Part shown: in pieces, positions 29,551 to 36,979 of the stretch | Layout of the letters: each line of letters starts with the position of its first letter | How positions within the stretch are numbered: position 1 is the first letter of the stretch | Assembly: GCF_041206865.1 (NCBI RefSeq) | Contig: NZ_JBGEDP010000001.1 | Span: 4,402,001 to 4,466,000, forward strand | Source of the DNA: Mycobacterium sp. HUMS_12744610 | GTDB taxonomy: Bacteria; Actinomycetota; Actinomycetes; Mycobacteriales; Mycobacteriaceae | Reading direction: 5' to 3' | DNA length: 64,000 nucleotides | Notes under the pieces: generated by a model | Told to the model about the DNA's origin: nothing | Databases searched by the model: none | The model's input: only the letters and a program-made list of their open reading frames with translations | Program-made: the position numbers and the translations under genes

Positions 29551-31032
29551 ATGGTCGCCACCATCAGCACCCCGCACTACCTGCTCGACCAGGCGCGGCG
29601 CCGCTTCACCCCGTCGATCAACAACTTTCCCGGCATGGGCCTGGTCGAGCGCAAGCTGCTGAACACCCAGTTCCCGGAGCACAAGCTGGCCGACCCACCG
29701 CCCGGCAGCGGACTCAAACCGGTGCTCGGCGACTCCGGGCTGCCGTTGGTCGGGCACCTCATCGAGATGTTGCGCGGCGGACCGGACTACCTGATGTTCA
29801 TGTACCGGACCAAGGGTCCCGTCATCTTCGGGGACTCGGCGGCCATGCCGGCCGTCGCGGCACTGGGGCCCGACGCCGCCCAGGTCATCTACTCCAACCG
29901 CAACAAGGACTACTCCCAGCAGGGCTGGGTCCCGGTGATCGGGCCGTTCTTCCACCGGGGGCTGATGCTGCTCGACTTCGAGGAGCACCTGTACCACCGC
30001 CGCATCATGCAGGAGGCGTTCACCCGCTCGCGGCTGGCCAGTTACGTCGAGCAGATGGACAAGGTCGTCTCGCAGGTGATCGTCGACGACTGGGTGGTCA
30101 ACGACGCGCGCTTCCTGCTGTACCCCGCGATGAAGGAACTGACCCTCAACATCGCCTCGATGGTGTTCATGGGCCACGAGCCGGGCACCGACCACGACCT
30201 GGTGACCAAGGTGAACAAGGCGTTCACGGTCACCACGCGCGCGGGCAACGCGATCATCCGCACCCCGGTACCGCCGTTCACCTGGTGGCGGGGCATCAAG
30301 GCGCGCGAGCTGCTGGAGAACTACTTCCGCGAGCGAGTCGCCGAACAGCGCGGCAAGGACGGCAACGACCTGTTGTCGGTGTTGTGCCAGAGCGCCGACG
30401 AGGACGGCAACAAGTTCACCGACGAGGACATCGTCAACCACATGATCTTCCTGATGATGGCCGCGCACGACACCTCGACGTCGACCGCGACGACGATGAT
30501 CTATCACTTGGCCGGCAACCCGGAATGGCAGGAACGCTGCCGCGACGAGTCCAACCGGCTCGGCGACGGGCCGCTCGACATCGAATCGCTCGAAAAGCTC
30601 GAGTCGCTCGACCTGGTGATGAACGAGGCGATCCGGCTCGTCACGCCGGTGCAGTGGGCGATGCGCCAGACCGTCCGCGACACCGACCTGCTGGGCCACT
30701 ACATCCCCAAGGGCACCAACGTCATCGCCTATCCCGGGCTGAACCACCGGCTGCCCGAATTGTGGACCGACCCAATGAGATTCGACCCCGACCGGTTCAC
30801 GGAGCCGCGCAACGAGCACAAGCGGCACCGCTACGCCTTCTCGCCGTTCGGCGGCGGCGCGCACAAGTGCATCGGGTCCGTGTTCGGGACGCTGGAAATC
30901 AAGACGATCCTGCACCGCCTGTTGCGCAGGTATCGGCTCGAACTGCCCCGCCCCGGATATCGGGCCGAGTGGGACTACGGCGGCATGCCGGTGCCCAAGG
31001 ACGGCATGCCGATCATGCTGCGCCCGCTCTGA
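29551..31032 (+). CDS. cyp136: cytochrome P450 136
   Basis: A 493-residue P450 (Rv3059 homologue). The I-helix oxygen-binding motif is MMAAHDTSTSTA at about 307-318, the K-helix ExxR is MNEAIRL near 355, and the heme-binding loop FSPFGGGAHKCIG is at about 430-442 with the proximal cysteine. It is a soluble monooxygenase with unknown substrate; sterol or lipid compounds are plausible because it lies next to an SDR. The start is ATG 29551 with AAGGAG about seven bases upstream. It is probably controlled by the divergent TetR. Confidence 0.96.
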   Translation: MVATISTPHYLLDQARRRFTPSINNFPGMGLVERKLLNTQFPEHKLADPPPGSGLKPVLGDSGLPLVGHLIEMLRGGPDYLMFMYRTKGPVIFGDSAAMPAVAALGPDAAQVIYSNRNKDYSQQGWVPVIGPFFHRGLMLLDFEEHLYHRRIMQEAFTRSRLASYVEQMDKVVSQVIVDDWVVNDARFLLYPAMKELTLNIASMVFMGHEPGTDHDLVTKVNKAFTVTTRAGNAIIRTPVPPFTWWRGIKARELLENYFRERVAEQRGKDGNDLLSVLCQSADEDGNKFTDEDIVNHMIFLMMAAHDTSTSTATTMIYHLAGNPEWQERCRDESNRLGDGPLDIESLEKLESLDLVMNEAIRLVTPVQWAMRQTVRDTDLLGHYIPKGTNVIAYPGLNHRLPELWTDPMRFDPDRFTEPRNEHKRHRYAFSPFGGGAHKCIGSVFGTLEIKTILHRLLRRYRLELPRPGYRAEWDYGGMPVPKDGMPIMLRPL

Positions 31033-31049
31033 CCGCTTCCCCGCGGCGG

Positions 31050-31439
31050 TCAGGTGAGGAGCCGGTTGGCGCAGGCGATCACGGCGAGCAGCGCCGACTG
31101 CGTCGGATCGTCCGAACAGCCCAGTGCCCAGCGGGCGCGGGCGCCGTCGGTGCCGCGGACGAAGGTCACGGTGTCGCCGCCCGACCGTTTCTGATGGAAG
31201 TTCAAGACCTCCACGGTGATCCCGCGTTCGTGCAGCATCGCGGTGAGGGCCGCGATCGGGCCGCTCGCGGCGGCGGTCGAGTTGCCGATGCGGTCGCCGA
31301 CGGCGATCACGGCCCGGAAGTTGCGTGCCTGCGGACCGAGCCGACCGGGGGGCCGCTGCGCGTCGGTGCACTCCCATTGCCCCAGCCGCACGGGGCCTGC
31401 GGTGTGACCGTAGGTCGCGAGAAGGCTCTCCCAGGACAT
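31050..31439 (-). CDS. protein resembling the LeuA regulatory domain alone
   Basis: A 129-residue protein. RNFRAVIAVGDRIGNSTAAASGPIAAL followed by ITVEVLNFHQKRSGGDTVTFV and a final WALGCSDDPTQSALLAVIACANRLL matches the pattern of the C-terminal allosteric/dimerisation domain of 2-isopropylmalate synthase. There the GNGPI-type loop, the HxxxxG strand and the Asn-Arg-Leu helix bind leucine. The catalytic TIM barrel is absent. It may be a free amino-acid-sensing or dimerising module; that is inference. The start is ATG 31439 (MSWESLLATYG) with GGGAGG upstream; the frame extends to 31523. It is convergent with cyp136. Confidence 0.7.
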   Translation of the reverse strand: MSWESLLATYGHTAGPVRLGQWECTDAQRPPGRLGPQARNFRAVIAVGDRIGNSTAAASGPIAALTAMLHERGITVEVLNFHQKRSGGDTVTFVRGTDGARARWALGCSDDPTQSALLAVIACANRLLT

Positions 31440-31886
31440 GGCGCCGGCTTCCTCCCGCAGGCCGCGCGGCAGGGTGGCACCGCAGCGGTGCAAAGATCGG
31501 GAAACCGGCCGGGAAAAAAGCATTTCGGTCTTCTTCGGTCGACGGGGGCGACCGACGGCAGTAGCTTGCGATCCACAGCGGGGGGTCGGTCTTGGTCAGA
31601 CCCCGCTGCGGGTGCCGGCTACTACAGCACGCGTAAGAAGACGCATTCGCGAAACAGTAGACGCCGCGCCGCGGCGAAGCAAATCAATGTGACGCAACCG
31701 CTTCCGGGGCGGGCGAGCGCCCGGCGTCACTTCGTCTCAGCACCTACGGTCCCGCGAGTTGAATTGGTGGCCAACACTTTCCGGATCCAGGCCCAAAAGG
31801 CTGCCGCCGTGCGGTGATGGCTATAGCATGCGGTGCGACGGAAATCGAAAAGACAACTGTTCCACCAGGCAACGAAAGGCGCTTCG
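31440..31886. other. structured intergenic region, no gene
   Basis: This 447-bp gap between the LeuA-domain gene and the small lipoproteins has no convincing gene. It holds two inverted repeats: TCGGTCG/CGACCGA (31535-31555, 7-bp perfect arms) and CAGCGGGG/CCCCGCTG (31576-31608, 8-bp perfect arms). On the minus strand, a TTTTTT run follows the first hairpin by about 16 nt. These could be leader structures of the LeuA-domain gene. Confidence 0.45.
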
Positions 31887-32039
31887 ATGAACGCGAAGAA
31901 AACGGGCAAGCGGATGCAGACGGTGAAGATCCTGGTTGCCGTGGGTGCGACGCTGTTCGCCGTGCTGTCCGCCGGTTGTGCGGCGGAGGCACCGACGGGC
32001 ACCGGGGTGGCTCCGGTGTCACCGGCCCCCGCCCACTAG
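31887..32039 (+). CDS. very small lipoprotein
   Basis: A 50-residue protein. A basic start (MNAKKTGKRMQTVK) is followed by a hydrophobic helix ILVAVGATLFAVL and the lipobox LSAGC, with Cys at about 31. Only some 20 residues remain after cleavage (AAEAPTGTGVAPVSPAPAH), rich in Ala, Pro and Thr, so it is a membrane-anchored peptide. ATG 31887 has AAAGG nine bases upstream. Function is unknown. A similar lipoprotein lies 84 bp downstream on the same strand. Confidence 0.72.
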   Translation: MNAKKTGKRMQTVKILVAVGATLFAVLSAGCAAEAPTGTGVAPVSPAPAH

Positions 32040-32123
32040 CGTTTCGCGTTCGCAGGCCTCGTTCGTCGCTCCGCCGGCCAGACCCGTGAAGTCCAGCACA
32101 CCGCTCGAGGGGAGGTACGGTCC

Positions 32124-32279
32124 ATGACAACTCACGGCAATGTCACGAAGCGGACGGTTCGGCGGGCGGCGGCGGTGCTGATCACCGCGTTCGCCGCGCT
32201 CGCCGCGGGCTGCGGTGCGAGCGCGTCGATTCCCCCGGTCCGCAATCCCGGGGGCGGGGGAATCGTACAGGGTGGCTAG
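32124..32279 (+). CDS. second very small lipoprotein
   Basis: A 51-residue protein. MTTHGNVTKRTVRRAA is followed by a hydrophobic stretch and the lipobox ALAAGC (Cys 30), then about 20 residues ending NPGGGGIVQGG. ATG 32124 has GGGAGG at -14, with good spacing. It is shorter than a usual ORF cutoff but has all the features of a lipoprotein. With the preceding gene it makes a pair of mini-lipoproteins. The stop is 22 bp before the convergent MEDS-ATPase gene ends. Confidence 0.68.
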   Translation: MTTHGNVTKRTVRRAAAVLITAFAALAAGCGASASIPPVRNPGGGGIVQGG

Positions 32280-32301
32280 CGGGCAGCCGGCGGGCTCGTT
32301 C

Positions 32302-33261
32302 TCATCCGGTCGACCGCGGCGAGGGCTCGCACCGCAGGTAGGCCTGGATCGTCGTGCCGCTCGAGGTGGTGTGGGTACGCACCAGGTCGGATATGGCATT
32401 GACCAGGAACAGTCCGCGACTGGCGGGGCCGGTGGAGCCCGGGTTGAGCCGCCCGGCCAGCGGGTCCTCCAGCCGCCCGCTGTCGCGCGCCTCACAGACC
32501 AGGTGCTCGGCTTCCCGCCAGAAGGACAACCGGCAGGCGCCGTCGGTGTACATGAGGCTGTTGGTGGCCAGTTCGGTGGCGACCAGCTGCAGATCCTCGA
32601 TGCCGTCCCGAGACAGCCCCATCCAGCCGGCGTAGTCGACGGCGAAGGACCGTGCGGGCCGTAGATCCTCCGACGTCCGGACCGTGTAGGTGACGGCTCC
32701 CGGATCGGTGCTGAGCGGCTGGTTGCAGCTCGCCAACGCGTCGTCGGGCGCATAGTCGGCGCTGGGGTGCAGCGCACCGCAGCGCCACAGCAGCGGGTGG
32801 GTGGCACGGGCGCCGGCCAGGACGTCGTCGCCGAGCCGGTGCGCGTCGTACAGGCACAGCCCGGTCACCCGGCTGCCCTCGAACACCCCGTTGACCAGCG
32901 CCTCGTGTTGCGTGCAGGCGACGAACTCGTCGTTTGTGCGGCCGGGCCAGGCAAGCTGGCTGACGATCCGCACCCGGCGGTCCGCGTGTTCCTCGGCGAA
33001 GGAACCCGCGACCGCCAGGAACCGGCTCGGGTTGCGCGCGGTCTCGGCGATGTCGGCCAGGCGCAGCCCGGTCCGCGTCGGGTAGGCTCCGCCGCACAGT
33101 TCGTCGCGCAGCGTCGCCAGGTTGCCGTCTGGCATGGCGACCAGCACGGGCTCGCCGGCCGCCAGCCCGTCGGCGACGAAGCGGGCGACGAGCTCCCGGC
33201 ACTCCCGCTCGGATCGGTACAGGAGCGCGGAGTGAACGAAACCCTCTCGTTCGTACCCCAT
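32302..33261 (-). CDS. MEDS-domain sensor with anti-sigma-type ATPase domain
   Basis: A 319-residue two-domain protein. The first 190 residues form a MEDS (DcmR-like sensory) domain: HSALLYRSERECRELVARF, EPVLVAMPDGNL and FVACTQHEALVNGVF. The C-terminal 120 residues form an RsbW-like HATPase: LQLVATELATNSLMYTDGA (N-box) and DSGRLEDP, then GLFLVNAISDLV. It probably senses a signal and controls a sigma factor or an antagonist by binding or phosphorylation. ATG 33261 is the first ATG; TTG 33297 is upstream in frame. No sigma factor gene is adjacent. Confidence 0.85.
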   Translation of the reverse strand: MGYEREGFVHSALLYRSERECRELVARFVADGLAAGEPVLVAMPDGNLATLRDELCGGAYPTRTGLRLADIAETARNPSRFLAVAGSFAEEHADRRVRIVSQLAWPGRTNDEFVACTQHEALVNGVFEGSRVTGLCLYDAHRLGDDVLAGARATHPLLWRCGALHPSADYAPDDALASCNQPLSTDPGAVTYTVRTSEDLRPARSFAVDYAGWMGLSRDGIEDLQLVATELATNSLMYTDGACRLSFWREAEHLVCEARDSGRLEDPLAGRLNPGSTGPASRGLFLVNAISDLVRTHTTSSGTTIQAYLRCEPSPRSTG

Positions 33262-33382
33262 GTCCAAGGACACCTCGGCGATCCCGCTTTCGATCAAAGC
33301 GCCGGTCCCCTGCCGGACCGGCGGTGGCGAATGTTCCTAGTGCCATACCCCCGAAGGGCCGCGGCTATACGCGCAAACCGAG

Positions 33383-34834
33383 CTACAGCCACCAGGACGC
33401 GGCGGCATCGAGATGGCGCCGGAGACGGTAGCGGGCCAGGCTGTCGTCGCCCGCCGCGACCGCCTGCAGAATCCGCAGGTGGGCGTGTTCGACGGCGACG
33501 ACATCACCCCATGTCGGCGGCGGCCGGCCGGTGTTGCTCGACCAGTGCCGCTGGAACAGTTCGACGATGATCCGCAGGAACAGGTCGAGCAGCGCGTTCC
33601 CGGCCAGCTGCGCCAGGCCGACATGGAACCGGAACTCCTCGACGGCGACCAGGCCGACGTCCCCGGTCGCTCCCTGTCCGATGGCGCTCTGCGCGTTCAG
33701 GAAGGCCGACACCTCGGGCCGGGCGCGGCCCTGCACCACCCTGGCCACGTTGTCGATCTCGATGGCTTCGCGGACGCAGCGCAGGTCCTCGCGGCTCGGC
33801 TTGCGGTATTGCAGGTACAGCGCGATGGTGTCGATGCTGGCCCGCGCCTGCGGCGTGGTCACGACCAGCCCGCCGCCGGGTCCGCGGCGCATCCGTGCGA
33901 TCGAATGGTGTTCGAGCAGCCGCACCGCTTCGCGCAGCACCGCCCGGCTCACGCCGTAGCGTTCCAGCAGCGCCGTCTCGGTTCCGAAGACCGAGCCGAC
34001 GTGCCACCCGCTGGCGGCGATGTCGTCGCCGATGGTGGCCGCCAGCCCCTCGGCCAACTTGCCGCGCGGCGCCTGGGTGTCGAGCCTGCGCGCGTGTGCG
34101 GCTCGGGTGCCACGGCCGGCGCCGCCGGCGGGATGATGCTCCTGCAACCAGGCGGTCACCCGTTCCACGTGGCGCTCGCTGAGCGCCTTGGCCCGGGCCG
34201 CGTCGCCCGCGGTGACGGCGGCGGAAATCTCGGAGTGGTCGCCGTGCATGTGCTCGATCGCTTCGATGGCCTCATCCGCCGAGTCCGTGCGCGCCGCGCG
34301 CGCGTAGCGCGCGGTGAGCCTGATCAGAACGTCGACGAACAGTTGCAGCACCGGGTTCTTCGACCGCTCCGCGAGCGCGACGTGGAATTCGTCGCGGGGC
34401 GTGGGCAGGCCCGGCTTCCAGTGCTCTTCGGCGCGCAGCACCGCTCGCAGCCGCGCGATCCCGGCCTCGTCTATGCAGTCGGCGGCAAGCGAGGCCGCCA
34501 GCGGCTCCAGGACCCGGCGCGCGTTGAGCAGGTCGCCCAGCGTGGTGCCCAGGTATTCCAGATAGATCACGACGGCCCGGGTCGCGGGCCCGGCGTCGGG
34601 CTCGCAGACCAGCAGCCCGCCGCCCGGTCCGCGTCGCATCCGGGCGACCTGGTGGTGCTCGACGAGACGAACCGCCTCGCGCAGCACCGATCGGCTCACC
34701 CGAAAGCGTTGCTGGAGTGCCTGTTCGGAGCCCAGGGACTCCCCGATCGGCCAGCCGCGGCGAACGACGTCCGCCTCGATGTCGCGGGCGATTCTCGAAG
34801 CCAGTTTGTCGGACTGGCCGACCGCTGCGCTCAC
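33383..34834 (-). CDS. double GntR/FadR regulator (Rv3060c homologue)
   Basis: A 483-residue protein made of two full FadR-type GntR units in tandem. Each has a winged helix with LREAVRLxEHHxxARMRRGPGGGL (about 50-75 and 290-315) and a C-terminal FCD helical bundle with a metal-ligand-type FHV segment (EFHVALAERS and EFRFHVGLAQL). A fused dimer could bind an asymmetric operator. It probably controls the neighbouring lipid genes (thiolase-like protein, fadE22). The start is at 34834, 22 bp after the thiolase-like gene, so they may be co-transcribed. Confidence 0.93.
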   Translation of the reverse strand: MSAAVGQSDKLASRIARDIEADVVRRGWPIGESLGSEQALQQRFRVSRSVLREAVRLVEHHQVARMRRGPGGGLLVCEPDAGPATRAVVIYLEYLGTTLGDLLNARRVLEPLAASLAADCIDEAGIARLRAVLRAEEHWKPGLPTPRDEFHVALAERSKNPVLQLFVDVLIRLTARYARAARTDSADEAIEAIEHMHGDHSEISAAVTAGDAARAKALSERHVERVTAWLQEHHPAGGAGRGTRAAHARRLDTQAPRGKLAEGLAATIGDDIAASGWHVGSVFGTETALLERYGVSRAVLREAVRLLEHHSIARMRRGPGGGLVVTTPQARASIDTIALYLQYRKPSREDLRCVREAIEIDNVARVVQGRARPEVSAFLNAQSAIGQGATGDVGLVAVEEFRFHVGLAQLAGNALLDLFLRIIVELFQRHWSSNTGRPPPTWGDVVAVEHAHLRILQAVAAGDDSLARYRLRRHLDAAASWWL

Positions 34835-34856
34835 CTACGCCCTCCCACAGCCGATT

Positions 34857-36053
34857 TCAGCAGGTCAGCAACATGCACCCCGCGACCGGACCACCGCCCA
34901 CGGAGACCACCCCGACCTCGGGGCGCTGCGCCACCTGCCGCTCCCCCGCCTCGCCGCGCAGCTGCAGGCAGCCTTCGTGCAGCGCCCAGTAGCCGTGCAT
35001 GCGCCCCGCCGAGAGCTGGCCGCCGTAGGTGTTGAGCGGCAGCGTACCGTCGCGGGCGATCCGCACCCCGCCGTCGACGAACGGCCCGGCCTCGCCGTCG
35101 CCGCAGATTCCGAGGGCCTCCAGCCAGGCGATCGTCAGGAACGTGAACCCGTCGTACAACTGCGCGACGTCGAGATCGGCGGGCGTCAACTCGGTGCGCG
35201 ACCACATCTGGGCCGCGGCATCCGACATGGCCATCTTCGGGTAGTCGTCGCGGTGGAACCAGCCGCCGGCGCCGTCGGACCCGCCGATCGCCTCCACCGA
35301 CACCGCCCGGTGCGGGCAGTCGCGGGCGTACTCCGCGTTCGACACCACCACCGCGACCGATCCGTCGATCGGCACGTCGCAGTCCAGCAGCCCGAACGGC
35401 GTCGACACCGGGCGCGCGCCCAGGTAGTCGGCCATCGTCATCGGTTCGCGGTACACCGCAAGGGGATTGCGCGCCGCGTTGCGCCGGGCGTTGAGCGCGA
35501 CCCAGCCCAGCTGCTCTTTGGTGGTGCCGTAGAGCTCCATGTGGCGGCGGCAGTTCAGCGCCAGCCAGTTCGCGGCTGAGTAGGCGTGCGCGGCGATCAG
35601 GTCGTTGACGTCGTCCATCGGGCCGACCGCCGGCCGCGGCGCCCCGTCGGGCGCGTCGAACATCCGCGCCAGCGGCGGGGCGGGAGCCTCGTCCCCCTGC
35701 TGCTGCACCGGGACCGTCCCGCCGAGCATCTGGACCGTCCGGTACACCACGACGTGGCGGGCCCGCCGCTCGGCGACCGCGCGACAGCCCGACATCACCG
35801 GACTGAGCAGCCCACCGGTGCCGAAACCGGATCCGCAGTCGGCGGCGGCGATCCGCAGTTCGGCGTTGACGACGCCCGGCGGGGTGTCGCCCAGGGTCGC
35901 GATCCCGTCGATGTCGTCCGCCTGCAGACCGGCGTCGGAGATGGCCGCCCGGACCGCCTCCAGCGTCAGCTCCGGCCCGGCGATGCCGGTGCGGCGCCCG
36001 ATCCGGGAGATGCCGATGCCGGACACGATCGCGTCTTTCTCGAAATACATCAT
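34857..36053 (-). CDS. thiolase-like lipid-transfer protein
   Basis: A 398-residue SCP-x-type thiolase-like protein. The N-terminal EKDAIVSGIGISRIGRR opens the thiolase fold. PVMSGCRAVAERRARHVVVY lies where the nucleophile region is, LDVAQLYDGFTFLTIAWLEALG replaces the catalytic His region, and LSAGRMHGYWALHEG ends the fold. These proteins often work with a DUF35/OB-fold partner, which is divergently encoded here. Acyl-CoA chain shortening of sterols or lipids is the likely role. The start at ATG 36053 or 36050 (MYFEKDA) is uncertain. Confidence 0.88.
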   Translation of the reverse strand: MMYFEKDAIVSGIGISRIGRRTGIAGPELTLEAVRAAISDAGLQADDIDGIATLGDTPPGVVNAELRIAAADCGSGFGTGGLLSPVMSGCRAVAERRARHVVVYRTVQMLGGTVPVQQQGDEAPAPPLARMFDAPDGAPRPAVGPMDDVNDLIAAHAYSAANWLALNCRRHMELYGTTKEQLGWVALNARRNAARNPLAVYREPMTMADYLGARPVSTPFGLLDCDVPIDGSVAVVVSNAEYARDCPHRAVSVEAIGGSDGAGGWFHRDDYPKMAMSDAAAQMWSRTELTPADLDVAQLYDGFTFLTIAWLEALGICGDGEAGPFVDGGVRIARDGTLPLNTYGGQLSAGRMHGYWALHEGCLQLRGEAGERQVAQRPEVGVVSVGGGPVAGCMLLTC

Positions 36054-36087
36054 CCCCACACCGCCGTCGACCAACCCATGAGCAATT

Positions 36088-36095
36088 GAGTGTAC
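36088..36095 (-). promoter_or_regulatory. GAGTGTACT motif upstream of the thiolase-like gene
   Basis: GAGTGTACTGTATT begins here, 35 bp before the thiolase-like start, in the 46-bp divergent gap. GAGTGTACTTATT recurs at 39206, upstream of fadE22. On the minus strand both read as AGTACACTC and could be a shared promoter or regulator element. Confidence 0.3.
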
Positions 36096-36099
36096 TGTA

Positions 36100-36438
36100 T
36101 TGCACGTGTCGGCCGAGTTGCTCATCGAACATTGCGTCGCCTGCGCGCGCTGGGTACATCCGCCGAGCGGCGAATGTCGCGACTGCGGCGCCCCGCTGGT
36201 CGCCCGGCCGGTCTCCGGCCGCGGGACGGTGTTCACCTATACGGTCAACCACCATCCGTACAACCCCGAGATCCCGACGCCGTACGTGATCGCCATCGTT
36301 GAGCTCGCCGGGCAGAGCGGGTTGCGTGTGGCCTCCAACATCGTTGGCTGCGAACCGGATTCGGTGGCGTGCGGGATGAGCGTGGACCTCCGCCCGGAGC
36401 GGGGCAGCGGCGGCGCCCCGGTGTTCGCGCCGGCCTGA
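36100..36438 (+). CDS. Zn-ribbon OB-fold (DUF35) protein
   Basis: A 112-residue partner of thiolase-like enzymes. The rubredoxin-like zinc ribbon is CVACARWVHPPSGECRDCG (Cys pairs about 12-15 and 27-30), and the OB-fold part carries GRGTVFTYTVNHHPYNP and PYVIAIVELAGQSGLRVASNI. DUF35 proteins bind acyl-CoA and dock onto the SCP-x-like thiolase fold. It is divergent from that gene over 46 bp. The start is TTG 36100 or GTG 36106; the second gives VSAELLIEHC. Confidence 0.9.
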   Translation: MHVSAELLIEHCVACARWVHPPSGECRDCGAPLVARPVSGRGTVFTYTVNHHPYNPEIPTPYVIAIVELAGQSGLRVASNIVGCEPDSVACGMSVDLRPERGSGGAPVFAPA

Positions 36439-36572
36439 CGAGGGCGCGAGCAGGGGTGCGCGGGGCGCTCAGCGCTTGCGCGCGGTGACCAGGTCGTCGA
36501 ACTCGCCGCTGCCGCAGGGGCAGCGCTTCGGCGTTGGCCTGCACCCAGCGCAGGCGAGCGCCGCAGCGGCGG
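36439..36572. other. short gap with gene-tail-like sequence
   Basis: On the minus strand, a frame ending near 36472 reads RCPCGSGEFDDLVTARKR before TGA. Upstream, in another frame, lies TRRCGARLRWVQANAE. Together they look like the cysteine-containing tail of a lost gene with a frameshift. I do not recognise it. Confidence 0.3.
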
Positions 36573-36979
36573 GTGTCGACATACGGCCAGTTCTGCCCGG
36601 TCGCCAAGGCGATGGAGCCGCTCGACAAGGCTGGACGTTGCCCGCCGTGCGCGAGTTGCTTTGTGGCAGAATTCATTTCAAAGACATGCGGCGTGGCGTG
36701 CCGAAGATGTCACCGGCGCCGCTGTCCAAGCGGCTCGAGTCGCTGCAGCGCGCCGCTGTCGTCGAGCGCACCGAGGTCGAGGGCCGCACGTCGTATTCGC
36801 TGACGCAGTGCGGCCGCGAGCTCGCGACGGTGGTCGACACGCTCGGCGAGTGGGGGGTCCGGTGGATTCCCGAACTCGGCGAGGAGGACCTGGATCCGCA
36901 CCTGTTGATGTGGGACATCCGCCGCACCGTCTCCGAAGATGGCCGGTTCTCCGAGCCCCGCGTAACGGGCGCTAGTTGA
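36573..36979 (+). pseudogene. HxlR-family regulator, frameshifted
   Basis: Winged-helix regulator of the HxlR type broken by one base. The first frame (GTG 36573) gives VSTYGQFCPVAKAMEPLDK, the usual Cys-containing start. Near 36628-36633 the reading shifts by -1 and continues WTLPAVRELLCGRIHFKDMRR, then GVPKMSPAPLSKRLESLQRA to 36979. One added base restores a protein of about 135 residues. It is divergent from nothing but converges on fadE22, whose stop overlaps it by 8 bp. It may control nearby lipid genes. Confidence 0.82.

Noticed and set aside
29482..31377. 631-codon minus-strand frame.
   Set aside because: It is antisense to cyp136, which has all P450 motifs.
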